A model generated the notes under the pieces. The model did not search any database and was not told where the DNA came from. It was given only the letters and a program-made list of their open reading frames with translations. A DNA stretch of 64,000 nt. Source: Archangium lansingense (GTDB taxonomy: Bacteria > Myxococcota > Myxococcia > Myxococcales > Myxococcaceae). The position numbers and the translations under genes are program-made. This document shows positions 48,715 through 59,700 of the stretch, in pieces (positions within the stretch are counted from its first letter, which is position 1; each line of letters begins with the position of its first letter). The DNA is taken from the NCBI RefSeq assembly GCF_026626635.1, contig NZ_JAPNKA010000001.1:8370001-8434000 (forward strand), given 5' to 3'.

Positions 48715-50886
48715 ATGAGTCCGGTTCGCTATCACCCGCTCGGGCCCCTGCTGTCCGGCGAGGGCTCTCGTGCCTTCCTCGGGCTGGCGCTCGAGGACGG
48801 TGCCACGCCCCGTCCGGTAGTGCTCGTCTGGGCGCCTCCCGACATCACCCGGGACAAGGAGCTGTGCTCCCAGCTGGAGCGCGAGACGCAGCGCGCCGCC
48901 GTCCTGGAGCACCCCAACATCCTCCGCGTCCACGGGCTGGTGCCCCTGGAGGCGGGGCTGGCCCGCATCACCGAGTTCGCCGACGGCGAGTCGCTGCGCC
49001 GGCTCATGGAGGTGCGCCCCCGCATCCCCCCCGCCTTCGCCGCGCTGATCGTCTCGGACGTGGCCACGGGCGTGCACTACGCGCACCTGGCCGGCAACGA
49101 TGACGGCACCCCGCTCGTCCATGGAGATCTGCGCCCGGAGACCGTGATGGTCTCCTTCAACGGTGTCTGCAAGGTGACAGGCTACGGGGCCCTCAACGTC
49201 GCCCCGCGCGAGCGCAACGGCCGGCGCGTCCGCAACCGCCGCAACTACAGCGCCCCCGAGCAGCTCATGGGCGGCCGAGAGGCCGTCACCGCTCGCACCG
49301 ATGTGTTCCTCCTGGGCCTGCTGCTGCACGAGTGCCTCTCGGGGCGCATGCCCTTCCAGGACGCGCAGGACTCGGATCAGGCCGTCATCAACCGCCAGCT
49401 CCCGCCCCTTCCCTCCGACGTCCCGCGCCCCTTCGCCGAGGTGGTGCGCATCGCCACCTCCAAGCGCGCCAATGATCGCTACGCCACCCCGCTCGAGTTC
49501 CGCGAGGCCGTGGTGGCCGCCGTCGAGGGGCTCCCCTCCGCGGAGACCTTCTCCGAGTTCCTCACCCAGCTCTTCCCGCCCGACCGTGACGCGCGCGCCA
49601 CCCGGCGGCAGATGCTGGAGATCGGCCTGGCGGACATGGCCCGCCGCGCCTCGAGCCCGGGCATGCCAGCAGTGGCCCCCACGCGCCCCTCCGGCAACAC
49701 GGCCGTCGTCGCCCCCTCGCGCCCCATCTCCGGCTCCATCCCCCTCGCCGATCTCGACGAGGCGACGCAGAACGCCGACGTCGAGTACCACGACGTCCCC
49801 TTCGAGGAGGATGACGAGGTCGCCTTGGACTCGGTGATGGAGCTCACCGGCCGCCACTCCCGCCCGGGCGTGGCCCGCCCCCTTCCGCCCCGCGAGGAGT
49901 CCCGCGCGCCAGCCCTCGCGGAGGAGCCCCGCACCCCACCCCTCGCCGAGCCGCCCCGCCCCCTTCCACCGGACGAGCTCGAGGCACCACCTCCGGCGGC
50001 TGCCCGCCAGGCGCCCCCGAACAAGCCCGCCGAGGCCGAGGAGGTGGACGGCGCCCCCGCGCCCAGGAAGAAGCGGCGCTCACGCCTGCCGCTGCTCGCC
50101 GGAGTCCTGGCCACCGCGGCCGCTGCCGGTGGCTTCTTCTTCTGGAACGAGCACCAGAAGGCTCAGGAGATTCCCGCGGCCCCGCAGGTGGCCCCCATCG
50201 CCCAGGCCGCCCCCAAGGCGCCCCCTGCTACGCTCCCGGCGCCAGCTCCGGCGGAGGCCGCGGCGCCCGACCCGGCCGTCCCGGTGGACGCCGATGGCGG
50301 AACGACTGTGGCCGCAGCGCCGCCTGCGATTGCTGGTACGACCCCGAACACGGCTCCAGCCGTGACCGTCGCGGGAGGAGCGGCTCCAGCCGAGCCAGGA
50401 GGCACCGTGGTGCCCGCCTCGGGGACGCTCCCCGCCACTCCGCCACCTTCTGGCAGCACGGAGGCCCCCACCGCCCAGTCGCCCGTGGTGACCACCCGGC
50501 TCCAGCTCCTCGTGATGCCGCCAGTAGAGGTGTCGCTCGACGGCAAGCGGCTCGGCCGTACGCCGCTGACGGTGCCACTCGCGCCCGGTCCGTACACGCT
50601 GGAGTTGAGCAACAAGGCCAAGGGTGTGCGCACCGCCCGCGCGATCACCGTCCTTCCCCAGGGTACGACGAAACAGCGCATCCTCCTGGGCAAGGGCACC
50701 GTGCAGGTGCGCGCGCCGGCTGGCTCGCGCATCTACCTCAATGGACGCAAGGCCGGTCCGAAGCTGTCGCTCTATGAGGGCGAGCACCAGCTCGTCGTCA
50801 TCACTGGAAAGGCCCGCTGGGAGAAGTCCTTCCGGCTCGAGCCCCGCCAGCGCGTGACTTTCGACGTGGCCCACGAGAAACCGTGA
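48715..50886 (+). CDS. Transmembrane pseudokinase with C-terminal PEGA domains
   Basis: 723 residues. An N-terminal protein-kinase fold (~1-280) lacks key catalytic residues: no VAIK lysine (VVLVWAPPD instead), HGDLRPETV keeps the catalytic-loop Asp, but DFG is replaced by VTGYG. APEQLMGG and a D-V-F-LLG helix are retained, so the fold is probably intact but inactive or altered. The linker (~300-460) is proline-rich and acidic and ends in a basic patch (PRKKRRSR). One membrane helix LPLLAGVLATAAAAGGFFFW is near residue 462, followed by a Pro/Ala-rich segment and two PEGA-like repeats (VEVSLDGKRLGRTPLTVPL near 600 and SRIYLNGRKAGPKLSL near 670), normally extracytoplasmic. It may relay an envelope signal to partners. 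ATG 48715 has AGGGG upstream. Confidence 0.88.
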   Translation: MSPVRYHPLGPLLSGEGSRAFLGLALEDGATPRPVVLVWAPPDITRDKELCSQLERETQRAAVLEHPNILRVHGLVPLEAGLARITEFADGESLRRLMEVRPRIPPAFAALIVSDVATGVHYAHLAGNDDGTPLVHGDLRPETVMVSFNGVCKVTGYGALNVAPRERNGRRVRNRRNYSAPEQLMGGREAVTARTDVFLLGLLLHECLSGRMPFQDAQDSDQAVINRQLPPLPSDVPRPFAEVVRIATSKRANDRYATPLEFREAVVAAVEGLPSAETFSEFLTQLFPPDRDARATRRQMLEIGLADMARRASSPGMPAVAPTRPSGNTAVVAPSRPISGSIPLADLDEATQNADVEYHDVPFEEDDEVALDSVMELTGRHSRPGVARPLPPREESRAPALAEEPRTPPLAEPPRPLPPDELEAPPPAAARQAPPNKPAEAEEVDGAPAPRKKRRSRLPLLAGVLATAAAAGGFFFWNEHQKAQEIPAAPQVAPIAQAAPKAPPATLPAPAPAEAAAPDPAVPVDADGGTTVAAAPPAIAGTTPNTAPAVTVAGGAAPAEPGGTVVPASGTLPATPPPSGSTEAPTAQSPVVTTRLQLLVMPPVEVSLDGKRLGRTPLTVPLAPGPYTLELSNKAKGVRTARAITVLPQGTTKQRILLGKGTVQVRAPAGSRIYLNGRKAGPKLSLYEGEHQLVVITGKARWEKSFRLEPRQRVTFDVAHEKP

Positions 50887-50900
50887 CGTGAAACAACCCG

Positions 50901-50936
50901 GCCGTCCCGGAGCGCCCTGCGCGCCCGGCGGCTTTT
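50901..50936 (+). terminator. Candidate terminator after the pseudokinase gene
   Basis: GCCG..CCGG (50901-50910) can pair with CCGGCGGC (50925-50932) with a 2-base bulge, followed by TTTT (50933-50936). The next gene starts 13 bases later, so partial readthrough is likely. Confidence 0.45.
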
Positions 50937-50949
50937 CTGGAGGGAGACG

Positions 50950-51642
50950 ATGCAGAGAAGAATCGCAATGCTGTGCCTGGCCTCGCTGCTGACGGTGACG
51001 TCCGCTCAGGCCCAGACGCCCGCGGCGGAGACCGAGGTGGCACCCGCCGCCCCCCGGCTCAACCGCTTGCAGGGCGTGGGTGACATCGACGCGCGCGTGA
51101 TGCTCAACGCGGACATCGTGCTGGCCTTCGTCAACCTGGGCGTGGCCGCCGACGTCGGCGTGCTGCCGCTCGGCCCCGGCGTGCTCGCCATCGGCGGTGA
51201 GTTCGAGGCCGGTGCCTGCGTCTCCGTCTGCCTCCTGCTCAACGCCACCACCGGGTGGAGCTGGAGCCACATGTTCTACTCGCCCCATGCCCGCGCCACC
51301 TACCACCTGCTGCCGGGCAGCTCGCCCGGCCTGGAGAAGGTGGACCTCTACGGGCTGGCGCTCGTGGGCGCCACCATCACCACCACCCGCGTGGCCGGCT
51401 CCGAGTCGGGCACCGACTTCGAGGTCGTGGGCAACGACGTGGGCCCCTCGGTGGGCCTGGGCATCGGCGGCAAGTACTTCTTCAGCGACAACCTCTTCTT
51501 CGGCGCCGAGGGCCGCCTGCGCTACTCGGCCGGCCAGTACACGTACACCGCCCGCGCCGGCAACGTGAGCATCTCCGACTCCCAGTCCTCCTGGAGCCTG
51601 AGCGGCTTCAACATCCAGCTGTTCGCCGGCCTGCGTATCTGA
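50950..51642 (+). CDS. Small outer-membrane beta-barrel protein
   Basis: 230 residues. The signal peptide MQRRIAMLCLASLLTVTSAQAQ is followed by a short Pro/Ala linker and alternating amphipathic strands. The C-terminus GFNIQLFAGLRI fits an outer-membrane barrel, though the last residue is not aromatic. It resembles the general OmpA-barrel/Omp_b-brl class; no specific function is evident. Two cysteines (ACVSVC, near residues 80-85) are unusual for a barrel. ATG 50950 has GGAGGGAG just upstream. It may be co-transcribed with the pseudokinase. Confidence 0.8.
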   Translation: MQRRIAMLCLASLLTVTSAQAQTPAAETEVAPAAPRLNRLQGVGDIDARVMLNADIVLAFVNLGVAADVGVLPLGPGVLAIGGEFEAGACVSVCLLLNATTGWSWSHMFYSPHARATYHLLPGSSPGLEKVDLYGLALVGATITTTRVAGSESGTDFEVVGNDVGPSVGLGIGGKYFFSDNLFFGAEGRLRYSAGQYTYTARAGNVSISDSQSSWSLSGFNIQLFAGLRI

Positions 51643-51657
51643 GCAGCCCCGGACTCC

Positions 51658-51690
51658 GGCCGGCTCACGCGCTCTTGCGGTGAGCCGGCC
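51658..51690 (+). terminator. Hairpin after the outer-membrane protein gene
   Basis: Perfect 11-bp inverted repeat GGCCGGCTCAC (51658-51668) / GTGAGCCGGCC (51680-51690) with an 11-base loop, 15 bases after the stop. Only a short T-run (GGTTTCG) follows. Confidence 0.6.
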
Positions 51691-51725
51691 CTGGTTTCGT
51701 GGACACTCCCGATGAGCCGGCCCGC

Positions 51726-52379
51726 ATGAGGAGCGCCCTGTTCCTGTTACGCGTGGTCCTGCTCTCGGGCCTCGTCTTTTCCGTTGCGTGCGCCACTTCT
51801 CGAGCGCAGCTCCCGACGGATTCGGAGCGGCAACAAGCACGGACCCCAGCAGGCGTTAACACGCGCTCGGGACCTCCCACGAGCAGCCTGCAGCGGGCAG
51901 AAGCGCGCTCCGCCGCCCTCCAGCATGGGGCGCCCCTTCCAGTGCTCATCAGCTCGCTGCCTGGAGAACGGCTGCGGCTCTCCTTCCCTGCCTCTCCGCC
52001 CCAACCGGGTATGGAGAAGCTGAGTGTGGAGGAGATGCGTCACAAGATGGACACAGTGCAGCTACAGGACGAACTGGTCGATGCGTGCAAATGGGGAGAG
52101 CTAGACCGAGCGCGTGAGTTGATTTCAAGGTTCGGCACGGAGCCGAGGGCAAGAACCCTGCTTGAGGAGATGTTGCAGGAGGATGATGCGCAAGCAAGAC
52201 AAGCCGCAGTCTTCGGTCTGGGTGAGCTTAGCGGAGCAGTAAGTGTCAAGCGGCTGGAACTGCAACTCGCTCTCGAAGAGGCACGCGGGGACTACGACGG
52301 GGAATCAGTTGTCGAGGAAATCGTCAGAGTCCTGGGGCGGATGGAGGATACGGAGGCACGGGCCGTGCTCGCACGATAG
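51726..52379 (+). CDS. HEAT-repeat-like lipoprotein, N-terminal part (ends at an in-frame TAG)
   Basis: 217 residues to the TAG at 52377-52379. The signal MRSALFLLRVVLLSGLVFSVACATS has a lipobox, so the protein should be lipidated and envelope-located. After a disordered stretch, helical repeats follow from ~120 (ELVDACKWGELDRARELI; DAQARQAAVFGLGELSG; EEIVRVLGRMEDTEARAVLAR), like HEAT/armadillo repeats. ATG 51726 was chosen because it starts the signal peptide. The frame continues after the TAG with LERLSATEPEV.. into the next ORF, so the two ORFs may be one broken gene of 427 codons. I do not recognise the family. Confidence 0.75.
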   Translation: MRSALFLLRVVLLSGLVFSVACATSRAQLPTDSERQQARTPAGVNTRSGPPTSSLQRAEARSAALQHGAPLPVLISSLPGERLRLSFPASPPQPGMEKLSVEEMRHKMDTVQLQDELVDACKWGELDRARELISRFGTEPRARTLLEEMLQEDDAQARQAAVFGLGELSGAVSVKRLELQLALEEARGDYDGESVVEEIVRVLGRMEDTEARAVLAR

Positions 52380-52418
52380 CTGGAGCGACTTTCCGCAACC
52401 GAGCCGGAGGTCAGCGAC

Positions 52419-53009
52419 GTGAACGTGGTGACACAAGCCCTGTGGAGGAGACGCCACCCGGCTCTGCTGCCCACCGTCCGGACAAGCCTGGCCCATATCA
52501 ACCCGAAGGCGCAGGGTTCCCTACCGGGCCTGCTCGTGCTTCTGGAGAAAACGCCAGATGAGATCCGTGCGTGGGTGAGCTCTCCACTGGTTTCCGTGAA
52601 GGACAAGACACGTGTCGTCACGGTGCTCGACGCGGATCTACCCGCGGACCTGGCCTCCACGTTGCCCTCGTTCATCTCCGTGGCATCCGCTCTGCTCGAG
52701 GAGGCCGCGAGTCAGGACGGAGAGGCCGCATACTACTGCGATCGCCTGTTCACCCTGCTGCTCCTGTACAAGGAGCGGGTTCTCCCTTCGATCCCGGACG
52801 ATACTCGCGCCGAGCTGCGCACCCTTGCCCGAAGCCTCGTGCCCGCGGTCTCGCCCAACTGCTCTTTCGGCGCCGCAGCCCTGCTCGAATTCGTCGGACA
52901 ACCCGAGGATGCGGCGATCATCGAAGCCCACCGCCCGGAGGACTCCGTCGGGGCCGAGTCCTTCGACGCCATCGCACGCGCGCTGCGCAGCCGCCAGGGT
53001 CAGCCCTGA
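52419..53009 (+). CDS. Helical-repeat protein, probable C-terminal part of the preceding gene
   Basis: 196 residues from GTG 52419, in the same frame as the preceding lipoprotein ORF and separated from its TAG by 13 sense codons. GGAGG at 52406-52410 is eight bases before the GTG, so independent translation is possible. The content is alpha-helical repeats (PTVRTSLAHINPKAQGSL; LPSFISVASALLEEAASQ; FGAAALLEFVGQPEDAAIIE), consistent with continuation of the HEAT-like region. There is no signal peptide of its own, so if translated alone it would be cytoplasmic and separated from the envelope half. Function unknown. Confidence 0.65.
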   Translation: MNVVTQALWRRRHPALLPTVRTSLAHINPKAQGSLPGLLVLLEKTPDEIRAWVSSPLVSVKDKTRVVTVLDADLPADLASTLPSFISVASALLEEAASQDGEAAYYCDRLFTLLLLYKERVLPSIPDDTRAELRTLARSLVPAVSPNCSFGAAALLEFVGQPEDAAIIEAHRPEDSVGAESFDAIARALRSRQGQP

Positions 53010-53024
53010 CGCGCCCGGGCGTCC

Positions 53025-54398
53025 TCACGCGCTCTTGCGGCGCTTGATCATCGCCTCGTACGAGCGGCCCACGCCCTGCGAGAGGATGAGCAACTCGCCC
53101 ACGTCGGGCGGGGTGAGCTGGCCGGGCCCGTTGTCCACGTACAGCATGTGCACCAGCTTGCCGCGCACCAGCAGCGGCAGGATGACGGCCGTCGTCGGGT
53201 AGTCCCCGCTCAGCAGCTTGTAGAAGAGGCCAGAGGCCGCGTCCCGGCGCACCGGGCCCACGTAGTGCGAGCGCGTGTCCCGCACCAGCCGGAAGGTGCT
53301 CGGCCCCTGCAGGCTGATACCAATCCGCTTCACCGCGGCCTCGCGCACGCCCTTCCCCATTCCTCGCCAACCCGTCACGAAGCTGCCCTGCACGCTCAAC
53401 AGCAGGCTGCGCTTCCACTTGCCCAGCGCGAAACGCAGCACCGTGGTGGCCACCTGCTCGCGGTCCGAGCTGCGCGACAGCTCCGCCTGCGCCTCGGCGA
53501 AGGTGAGCGGCGTAGGCGGCGGCTCCGGTGCCACCGGGGCGGCCGGCCCCTGCGGACGGGTCCGCACGGATGCCACCGGGTGCGGCGGCGCGACAGGGGG
53601 CGGCGGCCTCGGCGGCGCCACCGGCGGCACAGCGGGCACCTGGGGCAGCACGGGCGGCGGCGCATCTTCCAGCACCAGCCCCTCCGGGACGATCAGATCC
53701 GGCAGCTCCAGGGGAGGCAGCTCCACCGGAGCCACCGGCGCCTCGGGCACGTACCCCTCGACAATGGGGGCCGGCGCCTCCTCCTCCACCATCTCCACCA
53801 GGTCCAACACCGGCTCCGCGCCCACGGGGGCGCCTCCGCCCGTGAGCGCCTGAGCGTAGAGGGACTGGAACTCCTCCTCGCTGATCAGATCCTCGGACTT
53901 CTCCGCCGCGGCCGCCTTCTCCGCCTCCTGCTGCGCGCGCGAGGGCCGCACGGCGTTCATGTCGATGGCCCGCATCGCCCGGAACGCCTTGCAGTAGCGC
54001 CGCTGCAGCTGGTTCATCCGGAACTCGGGGATGACCACCGGCACCACCCGCTTGCCCGTCTTGAAGGCCAGCGCATCCAGCGTCGCGATGTCCTCGGGGT
54101 TGATGACCGCCACGCTCATCCGCGTGGCGTCCATCCGCATCGGCAGGAAGTCCTTCTCGTCCGCATCGTTGATGTCCACCAGCTCCAGCGCACGCGGATC
54201 CGGAACCATCTCGCCCGAGGCGGACGCCACGTTGTGCTGCTTGCCGAGCACTCGGGCGAGCTCCTGCTCCGACAGCAGCCCCAGCTCGACGAGGTTCGTC
54301 CCCAGCCGCCCGCCATGGACGACCTGGGATTCGAGCGCATCCTCCAACGCCTCGGGGGTGATGAGGTTTTCCTGAAGGAGCAGTTCGCCCAGGCGCAT
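53025..54398 (-). CDS. GspE/PilB N-terminal-domain protein with GAF-like C-terminus
   Basis: 457 residues. Residues ~1-145 are the type II secretion/pilus ATPase N-terminal (MshEN) domain: LGELLLQENLITPEALEDAL and GTNLVELGLLSEQELARVLG, repeated-helix motifs that bind nucleotides such as cyclic-di-GMP in some homologues. Residues ~195-305 are a proline-rich low-complexity linker. Residues ~315-455 resemble a GAF-type sensor fold (TTVLRFALGKWKRSLLLSV..YPTTAVILPLLVRGKLVHMLYVDNG). There is no ATPase domain, so it is a regulator rather than a motor. Such proteins are numerous in myxobacteria. ATG 54398 begins the domain directly. It is the last gene before a convergent pair. Confidence 0.85.
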   Translation of the reverse strand: MRLGELLLQENLITPEALEDALESQVVHGGRLGTNLVELGLLSEQELARVLGKQHNVASASGEMVPDPRALELVDINDADEKDFLPMRMDATRMSVAVINPEDIATLDALAFKTGKRVVPVVIPEFRMNQLQRRYCKAFRAMRAIDMNAVRPSRAQQEAEKAAAAEKSEDLISEEEFQSLYAQALTGGGAPVGAEPVLDLVEMVEEEAPAPIVEGYVPEAPVAPVELPPLELPDLIVPEGLVLEDAPPPVLPQVPAVPPVAPPRPPPPVAPPHPVASVRTRPQGPAAPVAPEPPPTPLTFAEAQAELSRSSDREQVATTVLRFALGKWKRSLLLSVQGSFVTGWRGMGKGVREAAVKRIGISLQGPSTFRLVRDTRSHYVGPVRRDAASGLFYKLLSGDYPTTAVILPLLVRGKLVHMLYVDNGPGQLTPPDVGELLILSQGVGRSYEAMIKRRKSA

Positions 54399-54453
54399 GA
54401 GGTCACGGCTTGTAGCCGCCCCCCGCCGCCTTTCGCAAGGCGTGCCTGCGCCC

Positions 54454-54840
54454 TCAGTCCTCCGGGTGGTGGCTGAGCGCTACCCGGTTGCCCTCTGGGT
54501 CCCGGACGTACACCGTCCAGCGCGTCTCATGCTCCAGGGGGACCCCCGCCCGGGCAAAGGCCTCCACCACCCCGGCCCGCCCGGCCTTGGGGATACGGAA
54601 GGCCAGCAGGAAGAGGCCTGGCCGCTCGTTCCGGAAGGGGCCAGGCTCGGGCTCCCCCGCCACCTCCTCCAGAGCCAGGAAGCCCCCGCCTGGCACCTCT
54701 ACCCAGATGCTGCGGAGCGAGCCGTCCGGCCGGTGGTGCCTTTTGAGCTCAGAGAAGCCCAGCACATCCCGGTAGAAAGCCGTGACCTTCTCTACGTCCC
54801 GAACCTGGATGGCCAGATGGTGGAAGCCATGAACGTCCAT
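54454..54840 (-). CDS. VOC/glyoxalase-family protein
   Basis: 128 residues of one vicinal-oxygen-chelate unit: FHHLAIQVRDVEKVTAFYRDVLGF at the start (metal His), IWVEVPGGGFLALEE in the middle (Glu), and TVYVRDPEGNRVALS at the end (Glu/Asn region), the usual glyoxalase or dioxygenase-like pattern. The substrate is unknown. The start is ATG 54840; an in-frame ATG at 54870 adds ten residues and would overlap the divergent gene's start. Faces away from the receiver-DUF4388 gene with 28 bp between starts, so their promoters must overlap the coding ends. Confidence 0.85.
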   Translation of the reverse strand: MDVHGFHHLAIQVRDVEKVTAFYRDVLGFSELKRHHRPDGSLRSIWVEVPGGGFLALEEVAGEPEPGPFRNERPGLFLLAFRIPKAGRAGVVEAFARAGVPLEHETRWTVYVRDPEGNRVALSHHPED

Positions 54841-54868
54841 GGCGCGAATGGTATGGTGCCCGCCCCCC

Positions 54869-56704
<1,836 letters not shown>

Positions 56705-56716
56705 AGCGCGGTGGCC

Positions 56717-59700
56717 TCACCGGCGGCGACGACGCACCGCCGCCACCAGTGCCCCGAGCGCGAACAGCATCGGGCCCGGACCCGAGCCGGAGCAGCCGCA
56801 GCCGGAGTCCGGCACCTGGGGCCCCGGCTTGTCGCTCAGCGAGATGACCGCGTTGCGCAACCGGGCCTCGCCCTCCATGCGGCGCTCGCCCACCAGGTGA
56901 GGACGCGCCACGTAGGTGAGCCTCCCGGAGCCCTCGCCCGCCAGCGTCAGTCCCGTCACGGTGAGCGCCCCCTCCACCCAGGTGGCCTCCACGGGCTGGC
57001 CGTCGAACTTCGCGCTGCCCTCCACGTACGTCAGGCCCTGCAGGCGCTCCACGTAGCTCACGCCCCGCACCTCGCACGCAGTGGTGTTGAGCAGGTCCAC
57101 GGACACACCGACGAGCCCCGTCTCCGAGGCGGCGGGCACCTCGGTGCGACGGCGCACCTTCACGAAGGGCTCCACGGTGATGGGCAGGATGATGCGCTGA
57201 GAGACCTCGTTGCCCGGGCCCACGCTCGCTGTCACATCCATTTCCAATGACTCGCCCACCAGAGCATCCAGCCCGGTGTCCCGGGTGACGAGCGACACGG
57301 TCTGCCCCGACAGCGAGGTCTGTTCGAGCGGGGGACCGCTCACCTGGGTCCAGGTGACGTCCGGCGTCTGGCAGGCCCACGACGGGAAGGTCTGGGTCAG
57401 CGTGACACGGGCCGGCTCTCCGCACCGGGCAACCAGGGCCGACGCCTCTGGCAGCGTCTCCAGCCCCGCGTCCGATGGGGGCGTCGGGACCTGCAGTTCG
57501 GACTCCTGGGAGCGCTGGCCCGTGTCGTCCTCCAGCACTCCCTTCACCAGCAGGGGCCGGCCGCACCCCATCGTGGCCAGGGGAACATCCTTCCACGGGC
57601 CGGGAACGGACACCGTCCCTGAATAGAGGCGCTTGCCCCCCTCCAGAGGCTCGAGCCAGACGTCGGCGCGCAGCTTGCCGAGGCGATCATCAGGGCAGTT
57701 GAGGGTCGAGTCCACCCACACGTCCGAGGGCTGCGCACCCCCGACCAGACTGAACTGGGGCGCTCCATCGGCGGTGGGCTCCAACAGGGTACGGAACCGC
57801 ACGTGCTGTTTCGACTCCGGGCCGGAGATGCCCGTATCGGGCCTCAGGATGTGCTTGGCGGAAGCCAGCAGTTCCGTGGCTGCGCAGTCCAGCGTCTCCG
57901 CCGCCTCCACCACGAGCTTCTCCGCTCGTACCGGAAACGCCTGGACCAGCTCGCCGCCCGGCTTCCGGAAAATGAAGCCGTTACCGGGCACGCCTCCATC
58001 GGGCAGCGTCACGCTCCACTCGGTGTCCACCCCGGGGAAGGAGGCGCTCGAGTCCTTGCAGACGTGGACAGGACCATCGGGCACGAGCTCATTGGGCCGG
58101 CCCGCGATGAACTCCACCCCCGCGTCCGGGTTGAAGACCGCGTTCGGCCTGCCCCAGGGAGCCACCTGCACGTTGAAGTCACTGGTGTTGGAGAGGCCCC
58201 CTTCATCCGTCACATGGAGGCGGAAACCGAAGTTCCCAGCCGTCGGAGAGCAGAACCTGTCCGGAGGCGTGATGACGGCGGTGCCTCCAACCTGCTGCAG
58301 CGATGGAACACCCGAGCCCGAGAACAGAGGCTCCCACTGCGGCTGCAGCCTGCAGCCCGCGGCCGTCGTGCCATTGCCGGCCAGCCGCAGCGTCAAGGGC
58401 TCGCCACCCGGAACCAGCTCACCCACGGCCCCGCTGCCCGAAACCCCGCCATCAGAGAGCACCACCGCGGGTGGCTCCGGAGCCCGCGTGTGCTTCACAT
58501 TGAGTTGGACGCTCTTGTACGTCTGATGCTGAGCCAGACCGTCCGAGGCCAACACCTGGAAGGGGTCGCCATCCTTGGTTTTGCAGACGGTGGAGGTGGT
58601 GACGTCCCAGACGACAGGGTCTCCCGGCCCATACCCAGCGACCGGAACCCATGTCCACACCCCGCTGGGCGCGCTCGGAGGGCGGTCCGTCACCAGCACG
58701 GGATCTCCGTCCGGATCCTGCGCCGCGAAGGTGAGCCGATAAGTCTGCCCCTCGTCGAGCGTCACCGAGATATCCGTCCCGCCACCTCCCACCACCGTCG
58801 CGCCCGGGGCCGTCACGGAGAGCTCCGGACCCGCATCGTTGGTGTAAATGAAGATGTTGCCCCCACCGACCCTGTCGGCGGTGAGGACGCAGTAGCTCGC
58901 GCCCGTGCAGGCCACCTCCTCCAGGGGCGCGGATGCGACGCTCGGCGGGAGACTCCGGTACTGCCAGACGGTCCCCGCCTTCGTGTCCGAGAGCATGGGG
59001 ACTGGGCTCACCACCTGGCGGCTGCCATCCGGCCGCTGCACGACAGCCATGCCGAACCCCTGCCCGGCGTCTCCCCCAAAGCCCACGTTCATGGACACGC
59101 TGCTCACGCTCCCGCCCAACATCTGGACCGGCTTGATCGGATCCATGGACGCCGAAGTCGACCCCTGCAGCAAACCGAACTGCGTGCCCACCACGGCATA
59201 GGGCTTCGCCGGGTTTCCAGCAGAGAACATGTCGATGGCCGACACGATCCCCATGTCCGAGGTGCTCTGGCGCCAGGAAACCGCACTGCCAAGGTTGTCA
59301 CCCTCGACCCAATAGACGGTGGAGGTGTTCGCCGTGGTGCCGATGAGCAGATAGTCCGTGCCCGCCACCCGCACCAGGCCGATCGGGCTGTGGACGTTCG
59401 ACATGCTGGCAGTCACCCGCCTGAAGGCGAGGAGGTTGTCGTAGATGTTGGTCCCCGACATGTAGAAGACGTATTCGACCCCATTCGTCGTCACCGCGGC
59501 GGCTCCGCCATTGGCCGCGTGCTTCACCCGCAGGAGAGTTCCCTCAGGGATGATGGGGTCACCACCCGCGTTGAAGCTTCCGCAGGAGCTCCCATCCGAA
59601 ACCCGCACACCCCTGGGCACCCCCTGTGCCTTGTCGACCGAGACAAAGCAGTCCTGCGCCGGCTGGTAGTAGGTGCCGGCTGATTCGAAGGTCGGGCTCC

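Noticed and set aside
31326..52379. Genome-wide reassignment of TAG to a sense codon
   Set aside because: Several intact genes in the window (cysQ, the CNB gene, the GDPD lipoprotein, speB, the htrA-like gene, the receiver-DUF4388 gene) end normally in TAG, so the two interruptions are better explained gene by gene.
51664..53040. Identical 17-bp string CTCACGCGCTCTTGCGG at 51664 and 53024
   Set aside because: One copy is the coding end of the GspE-N gene and the other is the stem-loop after the barrel gene; one such match is expected by chance in GC-rich DNA of this length.
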